From Bacteroidales bacterium UBA1179 (GTDB lineage: Bacteria; Bacteroidota; Bacteroidia; Bacteroidales; Bacteroidaceae), in assembly GCA_002309915.1 (NCBI GenBank), contig DBYT01000048.1, positions 13,837 through 19,431 on the forward strand: a DNA stretch of 5,595 nucleotides, written 5' to 3'. This document shows positions 1-5,595 of the stretch, one piece after another. Below the pieces are notes generated by a model that searched no databases, had not been told where the DNA came from, and worked only from the letters and a program-made list of their open reading frames with translations. The position numbers and the translations under genes are program-made. Each line of letters starts with the position of its first letter. Position 1 is the stretch's first letter.

Positions 1-102
1 GTGGAGAAACAAAATTCCGTTACAACCACATCTGATTTCACCGGCGCATTCAACCAGGCCAAGACCCGCGAGGAGTTCATGAATCTTATCGCAAGAAAAT
101 GA
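1..102 (+). CDS. C-terminal end of an unrecognised protein (5' partial)
   Basis: Frame 1 is open from the window edge to a TGA at 100-102 and gives 33 residues ending in FMNLIARK. The piece is hydrophilic, starts with a Ser/Thr-rich stretch and finishes with a short helix-like segment rich in Lys, Arg and Glu. It has no motif that lets me name a family. The first codon in the window happens to be GTG, but this is probably an accident of where the window was cut. I infer coding mainly from the convergent layout: the stop codon falls inside a strong terminator hairpin shared with dnaG, as expected for the end of a real gene. It could be the tail of a much longer protein, and no function is proposed. 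Confidence 0.6.
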   Translation: MEKQNSVTTTSDFTGAFNQAKTREEFMNLIARK

Positions 103-136
103 TACCATTGGGGCCTGACCCCATTGGTATCATTTT
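96..136. terminator. Bidirectional terminator hairpin between convergent genes
   Basis: Two 18-base arms (96-113 and 119-136) pair around a 5-base loop, CCTGA, with a single T-T mismatch (108/124). The loop-proximal end has five G-C pairs. The outer end is four A-T pairs, giving a short T-run after the stem on either strand, so the hairpin can work in both directions. It holds the TGA of the left gene (100-102) and touches the TAA of dnaG (137-135). The T-tract is short (four), so efficiency is uncertain, but the position between converging stops supports the call. Confidence 0.85.
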
Positions 137-2168
137 AGAGGGTGATGACGCGGTCGCCCAGGGTGCGGGAGAGTTCGGCGCGGGCGGCCAGGAGTTGCTG
201 GTAGCGGGTTTGGAGAGATGCGAGAGTGTCCGATGAGGCCTCTTGGATCTCTTTTTCTATTTTCTTGATTTCCAGGCGTACCACCTCCATCTGGTAATCG
301 GCCATGATGTGGCGTGTCAGTTTGAAAAGGTAGTTCTCATCCTCAGAGGGCTTGCTGTCCTTGAAGAGGTTGCTGAGTTGGTAACGCTCCTCCATGAGGC
401 TGGCGGCCGTGAGGCTGACGAATGTCTCGGGGTGGGACATGAAGAACTTCTCGGTATTGAAATCCTTCTCATCTACATGCTCGGCCATGAGTTCCACGAA
501 ACGCTTGTAGACCGGATGGCGGAACTCAAGCCCGTCATTTTGGAGCGATCCGACAATGAACTGTCCCACAGTCATGTCCTGATCATTTCCCTCTTCATCC
601 TGGAAAGTACACATCAGTTTACCGCCGTATCTTACGATGAGTTGTGAGAGCAGACGCTCCTTTTCCATCATGGGTCCCAGGCCCTCGCGTTTGAGAGCGC
701 GTATGTCCTGACGGAGTTTCTCCTCGGCCGATATCTGAGGCTCGGGAGCGGGCTCTGCGGGAGCCTCCGGATCGGCCGGCTCCGGTGCCGATGTTTCCTG
801 ATTTTGCCCGTTTTCATCGGTGGATTGCGATGGACGCGGGGTCTGCACGGCGGCCTGGGCCTGCTCGCGCTGACGGCGGTTCACGTCGTTAATGAGCAGA
901 CGCTCATCGATCTTCATGATCTGGCTGCACTCGGTTATGTAGACTGAGCGTACAATGGGATCCTGTATGACAGATATGCTCTGTGTTATGCTCTTGATAA
1001 GTTCGCTGCGGCTGTAGGGATCATCCTGGGCATCCTCCATGAGAAGGTTAACCTTGAACTTGATGAAATCCACCTGATGCGTGTCAATGTACTGCTGGAA
1101 GGCGGTGGCACCGCGACCCTGTGCAAAACTGTCGGGATCCTCGCCGTCGGGTAGCAGAAGTACCTTTACATTCATGCCCTCGGCCAGCAGCATGTCTATG
1201 CCGCGCAGCGAGGCCTTGATGCCTGCCTTATCACCGTCATAGAGTACCGTGATATTGTTGGTGAAACGGTGTATCAGACGTATCTGACCGGGGGTGAGTG
1301 ATGTGCCGCTGGATGCGACCACGTTCTCCACCCCGCTCTGGAACATGCTTATGACATCGGCATAACCCTCAACCAGGAAACAGCGGTCCTTGCGTACTAT
1401 GGCCTGCTTGGCCTGGTAGAGTCCGTAGAGTTCGCGGCTCTTGGAGTAGATTATGGACTCCGGTGAGTTGACGTATTTGGCTACTTTGGCATCGGAACTC
1501 ATTATGCGTCCGCCAAAAGCCACTACCTTGCCCGATATGGAGTGGACGGGAAATATCACGCGGCCGTGGAAACGGTCACGCAGCTGGCCATCGTTTTCGC
1601 GCTCGTAACAGAGGCCGGTCTTGATGAGGTTCTCCTTGGTGAATCCCTTGGCCAGAGCGGCGCGGGCCAGTGCATCGGGCTCATCGGGACAGTAGCCCAG
1701 AAAGAACTTGTCAAGTATGTCGTCGCGGAATCCGCGCTTGCGGAAATAGGCCAGACCTATGGCGCGGCCCTTCTCGGTGTTAAGCAGTGTATCCTTGAAG
1801 AAATCCAGTGCGAACTGGTTGGTTATGAACATTGACTCACGCTCATTCTGAAGGGCCTTCTCGCTATCGGTCAGTTCACGCTCGCTGTAGGGTATGCCGT
1901 ACTTGCGGGCCAGCCATTTGGCGGCGTCCCAGTAAGACATCTGCTCGTGCTCCATGAGGAAATGTATCACGTTGCCGCCCTTGCCGCAACTGAAACACTT
2001 GCATATTCCCTTGGAGGGTGAAACATAGAACGAGGGGGTTTTCTCGTTATGGAACGGACACAGTCCCACAAAGTTCACGCCGCGGCGTCGCAGGGTGACG
2101 AACTCGGATACCACATCGACAATGTTGGCTGCATCGAGTATCTTCTCTATGGTTAACTGGTCAATCAT
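135..2168 (-). CDS. dnaG: DNA primase DnaG
   Basis: This primase makes the RNA primers for lagging-strand synthesis and works with the replicative helicase DnaB at the fork. The 677 residues show the full bacterial architecture. An N-terminal CHC2 zinc finger has ligands C37, H40, C58 and C61. The catalytic core includes RFHGRVIFP (199-207) and the conserved NSPE (234-237). The TOPRIM fold carries the metal-binding motifs EGYAD (267-271), DGDKAG (311-316) and PDGEDPDSF (340-348). Next comes a Pro/Glu/Gln/Ala-rich linker of about 50 residues (roughly 432-483), then a helical C-terminal domain expected to contact DnaB. The start MIDQ followed by a helix matches the usual N-terminus of the family, and no Shine-Dalgarno is present. 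The protein is longer than the 581-residue E. coli enzyme, largely through the linker and C-terminal region. It is transcribed alone, divergently from the AraC-type gene, and ends in the shared hairpin. Confidence 0.98.
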   Translation of the reverse strand: MIDQLTIEKILDAANIVDVVSEFVTLRRRGVNFVGLCPFHNEKTPSFYVSPSKGICKCFSCGKGGNVIHFLMEHEQMSYWDAAKWLARKYGIPYSERELTDSEKALQNERESMFITNQFALDFFKDTLLNTEKGRAIGLAYFRKRGFRDDILDKFFLGYCPDEPDALARAALAKGFTKENLIKTGLCYERENDGQLRDRFHGRVIFPVHSISGKVVAFGGRIMSSDAKVAKYVNSPESIIYSKSRELYGLYQAKQAIVRKDRCFLVEGYADVISMFQSGVENVVASSGTSLTPGQIRLIHRFTNNITVLYDGDKAGIKASLRGIDMLLAEGMNVKVLLLPDGEDPDSFAQGRGATAFQQYIDTHQVDFIKFKVNLLMEDAQDDPYSRSELIKSITQSISVIQDPIVRSVYITECSQIMKIDERLLINDVNRRQREQAQAAVQTPRPSQSTDENGQNQETSAPEPADPEAPAEPAPEPQISAEEKLRQDIRALKREGLGPMMEKERLLSQLIVRYGGKLMCTFQDEEGNDQDMTVGQFIVGSLQNDGLEFRHPVYKRFVELMAEHVDEKDFNTEKFFMSHPETFVSLTAASLMEERYQLSNLFKDSKPSEDENYLFKLTRHIMADYQMEVVRLEIKKIEKEIQEASSDTLASLQTRYQQLLAARAELSRTLGDRVITL

Positions 2169-2190
2169 TTCCAGGCAAGTGTATTGATGC

Positions 2191-2223
2191 CAAAATTACA
2201 AAAAAATCCCGTCTTGATGAACA
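2191..2223 (-). promoter_or_regulatory. Probable dnaG promoter (Bacteroidota type)
   Basis: Read on the minus strand, TAATTTTG (2198-2191) fits the Bacteroidota -7 consensus TAnnTTTG exactly and lies 22 bases before the dnaG ATG. A weak -33 element, TGTT (2223-2220), sits 21 bases further upstream, within the usual 19-21 spacing. A run of seven Ts directly precedes the -7 box. The implied leader is only about 15 bases, with no Shine-Dalgarno. The -7 match is good and the -33 match is poor. Confidence 0.55.
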
Positions 2224-2243
2224 GATGTTCCATGGAGTAATCT
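2223..2243. repeat. Small dyad in the divergent intergenic region
   Basis: The 8-base perfect palindrome TCCATGGA (2229-2236) is flanked by AGAT (2223-2226) and ATCT (2240-2243), which are complementary but off-centre by one base. It sits on the presumed -33 region of the dnaG promoter, where a repressor or activator site would be expected. The neighbouring gene encodes an AraC-type DNA-binding protein, so an operator is conceivable. A palindrome this short can arise by chance. Confidence 0.25.
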
Positions 2244-2292
2244 TTTTAAATAATATTGACACAATGATGATTATTATTACACAGAAAATCAT

Positions 2293-2300
2293 TTATTTTG
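2293..2300 (+). promoter_or_regulatory. Weak candidate -7 element for the rightward genes
   Basis: TTATTTTG differs from the Bacteroidota -7 consensus TAnnTTTG at one base and lies 18 bases before the ATG at 2319. No clear TTG-type -33 element is found 19-21 bases upstream; the region there is a run of ATT/GAT repeats. A rightward promoter is needed somewhere in this gap because dnaG points the other way, and this is the best candidate I see. If real, the poor match would fit a promoter that needs an activator. Confidence 0.3.
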
Positions 2301-2318
2301 TGGACGTAAACTGACCTT

Positions 2319-2747
2319 ATGGATACAAAAACTAAACCTTACAAAATCAGGGAAAAGGCCTCCAAGGACGCTGATTACAGAGGCCTTATCCGCGCAGAAC
2401 TGGCAGATGAACTCTATGACGGGATTCTGACTATCATCGTGGCACAGAAAAAGTACCGCGATCCCGATTATTCTGCCAAGAAACTGGCCGAGGAACTGGG
2501 CACCAACCCCAGATACCTGTCGGCCGTGATCAATTCAAGATTCGGAATGAACTATTCCAGTCTGGTGAATGAGTTCAGGGTACGTGATGCGGCTAACATG
2601 CTTACCGATAAGCGTTATCTGGACCTTACGATGGATGAGATAGGACGTAAGGCAGGTTTTGCCAACCGCCAGAGTTTCTATGCTGCATTCTTCAAGGAGA
2701 AGGGTGAGGCACCTCACCAGTATAAGAAACGACTTCTTTCAAAGTAA
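2319..2747 (+). CDS. Stand-alone AraC-type helix-turn-helix regulator
   Basis: This 142-residue protein consists almost entirely of an AraC/XylS-type DNA-binding domain. The first helix-turn-helix spans about residues 51-76 (SAKKLAEELGTNPRYLSAVI). The second spans about 103-139, with the family signature MDEIGRKAGFANRQSFYAAF followed by the Phe-Lys-x-x-x-Gly-x-x-Pro-x-x-Tyr pattern. About 45 charged residues precede it, with no sensor domain, signal peptide or membrane segment. Such short forms are known in Bacteroidota, where the same domain also ends hybrid two-component proteins. The ATG at 2319 is the first in frame, and no Shine-Dalgarno is present. The gene is divergent from dnaG and lies 24 bases before the AlkD-like gene, so it may lead that operon. 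I infer a cytoplasmic transcription factor. Its target and any signal are unknown; autoregulation through the 2169-2318 gap is possible. Confidence 0.9.
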   Translation: MDTKTKPYKIREKASKDADYRGLIRAELADELYDGILTIIVAQKKYRDPDYSAKKLAEELGTNPRYLSAVINSRFGMNYSSLVNEFRVRDAANMLTDKRYLDLTMDEIGRKAGFANRQSFYAAFFKEKGEAPHQYKKRLLSK

Positions 2748-2771
2748 AAAAGCTCTGACAATATCTCCAAG

Positions 2772-3332
2772 ATGACTACTCAGGAGAGCATCCAAGAAAT
2801 AAAACAGAAACTCAGGCTGACTATGAACGGCGTTGCCTCGGCAGACATGAGGAAGGCCGGCATAGGTTATAAACTGAATTTCGGGGTTGGATTACCCGCT
2901 CTCAAGGAGATAGCACAGGATATTGAAAAGAGCCCGGAACTTGCAGCAGCCCTCTGGAAGGAGGATATCCGCGAATGCAGGATACTTGCTGCACTTGTTT
3001 ATCCTCAGGAACTGTTCCTGCCCGATATGGCGGACCTGTGGATTGAACAGATAGAATACCCCGATCTGGCTGAAGTGTGCTCCATGTATCTCTTCAGCCG
3101 GATGCAGGGAGCATCGGAGTCGGCTTTCCGTTGGATAGCCTCCGATAATGCGATGGCCCGATATTGCGGATTCCTGACGATTGCACACCTGCTGCGCTCG
3201 GGACGCGAGATGGGCCAGCGTTATGTGCAGGAACTCAAGGATCAGGCGGCGGCAGCCATCAGCGGCACGGACATAATGTGCGCTCAGGCGGCCAAGGCAG
3301 TGATGCAAAGGCTGGATACAGATAATGGATAA
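2772..3332 (+). CDS. AlkD-like HEAT-repeat protein (DNA alkylation repair family)
   Basis: The 186 residues are helical and resemble the DNA alkylation repair (AlkD/AlkC) superfamily, whose members bind DNA with a curved stack of HEAT-like helices and excise alkylated bases. Visible marks are the N-terminal Met-Arg-Lys-Ala-Gly-Ile-Gly-Tyr stretch (26-33), FGVGLPALKEIA (37-48), and WKEDIRECRILAALV (62-76), which fits the conserved Trp...Glu-x-Arg helix of the family. It is about 50 residues shorter than the 237-residue Bacillus cereus AlkD. Where AlkD has its catalytic Trp-Asp-x-x-Asp, I align YPDLAE (96-101), which would replace the Trp by Pro and the second Asp by Glu, so glycosylase activity is doubtful. 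No signal peptide or Shine-Dalgarno is seen. It overlaps the following fur-like gene by 8 bases, suggesting coupled translation. The family call is fairly secure; the activity is not. Confidence 0.8.
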   Translation: MTTQESIQEIKQKLRLTMNGVASADMRKAGIGYKLNFGVGLPALKEIAQDIEKSPELAAALWKEDIRECRILAALVYPQELFLPDMADLWIEQIEYPDLAEVCSMYLFSRMQGASESAFRWIASDNAMARYCGFLTIAHLLRSGREMGQRYVQELKDQAAAAISGTDIMCAQAAKAVMQRLDTDNG

Positions 3333-3822
3333 GGCCGACGGATTGAGCCAGGCGCGGCAGAATCTGTCCGATTATCTGCGTCTGAACTCTCTGCGTAACA
3401 CTCCTGAGCGTAACGCACTGCTTGAGGTGATATACCAGGCCGATGTCCCCCTCCAGGCCGAAGAGTTGGCCAAACTCATGACCGAGGGGAGTGCCAGTCT
3501 GCGTATAAGCCGCGCAACGGTCTACAACAACCTCAAACTGTTTGAGGAGGCAGGACTGGTGCGCAAGATCTTTCAGGAGGACAGGGTCTTCTTTGAAAGG
3601 ACCGATAAGAACAGGGGCGTGATACGCCTCATATGCAGCGGGTGCGGCAAGACCACCGAGATGAACAGCGACAAGGTACGCCGTCAGATAGCAGTGATGC
3701 GTACTCGCCGTTTCAACGCCACCGGTTGGGTGCTGAATATATACGGGTTGTGCGGTAAGTGCTCCGCCGACCAGAAACGAAAACAGAATAGGTTGAATAA
3801 AAAAGATAAAGACAAGAAATGA
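3325..3822 (+). CDS. Fur-superfamily transcriptional regulator lacking histidines
   Basis: The 165-residue protein has the Fur layout. An N-terminal winged helix carries the recognition segment ISRATVYNNLKLFEEAGLV (61-79), and a C-terminal dimerisation domain carries two CxxC pairs (C104/C107 and C143/C146) that normally hold a structural zinc. Family members usually sense iron, zinc, manganese or peroxide through a second site built mostly from histidines. This protein has no histidine anywhere. The positions equivalent to E. coli Fur H88 and H90 are V99 and R101, H33 aligns with P42, and the histidine of the NHSLYLYG-like segment is W135; only the glutamate equivalent to E81 (E91) remains. 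I infer that it folds and dimerises with zinc but does not sense metal in the classical way. It ends in a Lys/Arg/Asn/Asp-rich tail (about 150-165). The start overlaps the preceding gene by 8 bases and the stop overlaps purA by 4 (ATGA). Confidence 0.92.
   Translation: MDKADGLSQARQNLSDYLRLNSLRNTPERNALLEVIYQADVPLQAEELAKLMTEGSASLRISRATVYNNLKLFEEAGLVRKIFQEDRVFFERTDKNRGVIRLICSGCGKTTEMNSDKVRRQIAVMRTRRFNATGWVLNIYGLCGKCSADQKRKQNRLNKKDKDKK
3796..3818 (+). promoter_or_regulatory. A-rich translation start region of purA inside the upstream gene
   Basis: Of the 23 bases just before the purA ATG, 17 are A, with no Shine-Dalgarno. Bacteroidota generally start translation without Shine-Dalgarno pairing, and A-rich unstructured leaders favour initiation there. 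Here the stretch is also the coding sequence for the Lys-rich tail of the Fur-like protein. The role is inferred from composition and position. Confidence 0.4.
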
Positions 3823-5096
3823 AAACAGAAAAGATTGATGTCCTGCTGGGACTGCAATGGGGTGATGAAGGCAAGGGTAAGGTTGTGGATGTGCTCACAC
3901 CGCGCTATGATGTTGTAGCACGTTTCCAGGGAGGTCCCAACGCCGGTCATACCCTTATTTTCGATGACAAGAAATTCGTGCTCAAGTCCATTCCGTCAGG
4001 AGTGTTCCAGGGCAACAAACAGAATATCATAGGTAACGGTATGGTGCTTGACGCCGCTCTGTTCAAGGCCGAGGCCGAGTCACTGGAGGCAGCAGGCATT
4101 GACCTGAAGAACCGTCTGCTCATATCCAAGAAGGCACATCTGATACTGCCTACCCACCGTCTTATGGACAGCGCCCTTGAGGCATCAAAGGGTTCCAACA
4201 AGGTAGGTACCACAGGCAGAGGCATCGGCCCCACATACACCGACAAGGTGGCTCGCACAGGCGTACGCGTAGGTGATCTGCTACGTCCCGACTTTGAGGA
4301 GCGTTATGCTGCCGCACGTGCCGCACATGAGCGCACACTCAAGAGCCTGAACTTTGAGTATGACCTGGCTCCGCTGGAGAAGGCATGGCGTGAGGGTATC
4401 GAGTATATGAAACAGTTCAAGTTCGTGGACAGCGAGCATTATGTTGCCAACCTTCTCAGCGAGGGCAAGACCATCCTGTGCGAGGGTGCTCAGGGTACGA
4501 TGCTGGACATTGACTTCGGCTCATATCCTTTTGTAACTTCTTCAAATACAATTTGCGCCGGCGCTTGCACCGGTCTGGGTGTTGCTCCCCGCAATATCGG
4601 CAAGGTTTACGGAATCATGAAGGCCTACTGCACACGCGTGGGCAGCGGTCCTTTCCCCACCGAGTTGTTTGACAAGGACGGTGAGGCTCTCTCAGACCGC
4701 GGTCATGAGTTCGGTGCCGTTACCGGTCGCCGCCGCCGCTGCGGTTGGGTTGACCTGGTGGCTCTGCGTTATGCAGTTCGCCTGAACGGTGTAACTGACC
4801 TGATTCTCATGAAGAGTGACGTTCTGGATACATTCCCCACCATCAAGGCCTGCGTAGCTTACAAGCTGCCCGACGGAACCCAGACTGATGAGTTCCCGTT
4901 TGACTGCGAGGGTGTAGAGCCTATCTATGAGGAGCTGCCCGGTTGGAAGACAGACCTGACCAAGGTTCAGGATGAGGATGAGTTCCCCGAGGAGTTCAAC
5001 AATTACATCACCTTCCTGGAGGAGTATCTGGAGACTCCGGTATCAATTGTATCGGTAGGTCCTGACCGTCACCAGACAATCGTTCGCGAGAAATGA
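3819..5096 (+). CDS. purA: Adenylosuccinate synthase PurA
   Basis: PurA joins IMP and aspartate using GTP to give adenylosuccinate, the first committed step from IMP to AMP, in the cytoplasm. The 425 residues match the family length. The sequence shows GLQWGDEGKGK (11-21), with the catalytic aspartate at D16, and GGPNAGHT (38-45), with the catalytic histidine at H44. It also shows GTTGRGIGPTYTDK (130-143), which contacts IMP, and CEGAQGTMLDIDFGSYP (221-237). The C-terminal half has RVGSGPFPTEL (273-283), VTGRRRRCGW (301-310, the aspartate-binding loop with its Arg cluster), the guanine-contacting KSD (332-334), and SVGPDRHQTI (412-421). All expected active-site segments are present and unbroken. 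The ATG overlaps the fur-like stop as ATGA and the stop overlaps the peptidase start in the same way, so it is the third of four tightly coupled genes. Purine control is not visible in the sequence. Confidence 0.98.
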   Translation: MKTEKIDVLLGLQWGDEGKGKVVDVLTPRYDVVARFQGGPNAGHTLIFDDKKFVLKSIPSGVFQGNKQNIIGNGMVLDAALFKAEAESLEAAGIDLKNRLLISKKAHLILPTHRLMDSALEASKGSNKVGTTGRGIGPTYTDKVARTGVRVGDLLRPDFEERYAAARAAHERTLKSLNFEYDLAPLEKAWREGIEYMKQFKFVDSEHYVANLLSEGKTILCEGAQGTMLDIDFGSYPFVTSSNTICAGACTGLGVAPRNIGKVYGIMKAYCTRVGSGPFPTELFDKDGEALSDRGHEFGAVTGRRRRCGWVDLVALRYAVRLNGVTDLILMKSDVLDTFPTIKACVAYKLPDGTQTDEFPFDCEGVEPIYEELPGWKTDLTKVQDEDEFPEEFNNYITFLEEYLETPVSIVSVGPDRHQTIVREK

Positions 5097-5595
5097 TGGT
5101 AAATGAGGCGATGACCCCTTATGCAATGTACTGGGTGCTGTTCATTGTAATAGCAATCGTGAGCCACTCAGTGCAGTTGAACCTGGACCGCAAGTTCAGG
5201 AAGTATTCCCAGATACCTACCCGTGACGGCTTAAGCGGTCACGACGTAGCAACCCGCATGCTTGCCGATCATGGTCTGACCGATGTGCGAGTAACCTGCG
5301 TGGAGGGGCGGTTATCGGACCACTATAACCCCGAGACCAATACGGTTAACCTGAGCAAGGACGTCTACTACGGACGTACCATGATGGCCGCAGCCGTTGC
5401 AGCCCATGAGTGCGGACACGCAGTACAGCATGCCAAGAACTACGCTCCCGTACAGTTGCGCTCGGCGCTGGTACCTGTGGTGCAGTTCTCGTCACAGATT
5501 GTGACATTCGTGCTGTTGGCCGGCATTCTGGTAGTGCAGACATTCCCCGCACTGATGATTGCAGGTATTGCGCTGTTTGCCATGACCACCCTGTT
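5093..5595 (+). CDS. Membrane zinc metallopeptidase, YugP-like (3' partial)
   Basis: The frame stays open to the window edge and gives 167 residues; full members of this family (neutral zinc metallopeptidase, Zn_peptidase_2) are usually about 225-235, so roughly 60 are missing. A hydrophobic segment (about 10-24) anchors the N-terminus. The family signature GLSGHDVATRMLADHGLTDVRV-type region lies at 46-67, followed by GRLSDHYNP (72-80), the zinc motif HECGH (105-109, with H105 and H109 as ligands and E106 catalytic), and YAPVQLR (117-123). A second hydrophobic stretch (about 132-155) fits another membrane segment. The start is ATGATG. The first ATG (5093) overlaps the purA stop by 4 bases and the second (5096) by 1; both are in frame and I chose the first. 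It probably acts at the membrane on misfolded or processed proteins, but substrates are unknown. The peptidase call is firm; the exact start is less so. Confidence 0.92.
   Translation, partial: MMVNEAMTPYAMYWVLFIVIAIVSHSVQLNLDRKFRKYSQIPTRDGLSGHDVATRMLADHGLTDVRVTCVEGRLSDHYNPETNTVNLSKDVYYGRTMMAAAVAAHECGHAVQHAKNYAPVQLRSALVPVVQFSSQIVTFVLLAGILVVQTFPALMIAGIALFAMTTL

Noticed and set aside
243..647. 134-residue plus-strand open frame
   Set aside because: It lies wholly inside dnaG on the opposite strand and has no recognisable domain; it is explained by the codon pattern of dnaG.
1542..1835. 97-residue plus-strand open frame
   Set aside because: Antisense to the conserved core of dnaG, with no start signal or family resemblance.
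2256..2277. TTGACA followed by TATTAT, like a sigma-70 promoter
   Set aside because: The spacing is only 10 bases, and no -10 hexamer lies at 16-18 bases; the lineage also uses a different promoter consensus.
2169..2318. Possible small RNA or riboswitch in the divergent gap
   Set aside because: The gap is AT-rich with no stable long stem, no conserved riboswitch core that I recognise, and promoters alone account for it.
2892..3308. 138-residue minus-strand open frame
   Set aside because: Antisense to the AlkD-like gene; Cys/His-rich composition without a motif, typical of a shadow frame.
3684..3950. Two overlapping minus-strand frames (88 and 61 residues) across the fur-like/purA junction
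   Set aside because: The hydrophobic Phe/Leu stretch is the reverse of the A-rich Lys-coding tract, not a real membrane segment.
3947..4258. 103-residue minus-strand open frame
   Set aside because: Opposite strand of conserved purA sequence; no independent support.
5346..5552. 68-residue minus-strand open frame
   Set aside because: Opposite strand of the peptidase gene across its HECGH motif; Arg/Ser-rich shadow frame.
1..5595. Mobile element, CRISPR array, tRNA or defence island
   Set aside because: No transposase or integrase frames, no spaced direct repeats, no cloverleaf and no defence-type domains were seen; gene content is housekeeping and base composition is even apart from the intergenic gap.

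Overview
The window looks like a chromosomal housekeeping segment from a member of the Bacteroidota, most likely order Bacteroidales. The evidence is: protein flavour (DnaG and PurA resemble Bacteroides/Prevotella forms), no recognisable Shine-Dalgarno sequence before any of the starts, a Bacteroidota-type TAnnTTTG -7 element in the one good promoter, and dnaG outside the rpsU-dnaG-rpoD operon seen in Proteobacteria. The genus cannot be fixed from the sequence alone.

Left part (1-2168): the last 33 codons of an unrecognised plus-strand gene run into a long hairpin (96-136). This hairpin also ends the convergent gene dnaG (2168 to 135, minus strand), the DNA primase. Both stop codons lie in or at the stem, so one structure can terminate both transcripts.

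Middle (2169-2318): a 150-bp AT-rich divergent intergenic region. It holds a good promoter candidate for dnaG, a weaker one for the rightward genes, and a small dyad at the -33 position of the dnaG promoter.

Right part (2319-5595): five plus-strand genes that are probably one transcription unit. They are a stand-alone AraC-type DNA-binding domain, a short AlkD-like HEAT-repeat protein, a Fur-superfamily regulator, adenylosuccinate synthase (purA), and a membrane zinc metallopeptidase cut by the window edge. The last four are joined by overlaps of 8, 4 and 4 bases, which implies translational coupling. PurA makes the first committed step to AMP, and the peptidase is probably a membrane protein-quality enzyme. 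How the regulators and the AlkD-like protein connect to these is not evident.

The most notable point is the Fur-family protein. It keeps the four structural-zinc cysteines but contains no histidine at all, so the usual metal-sensing site cannot form. I found no mobile element, CRISPR array, RNA gene or obvious new defence system.
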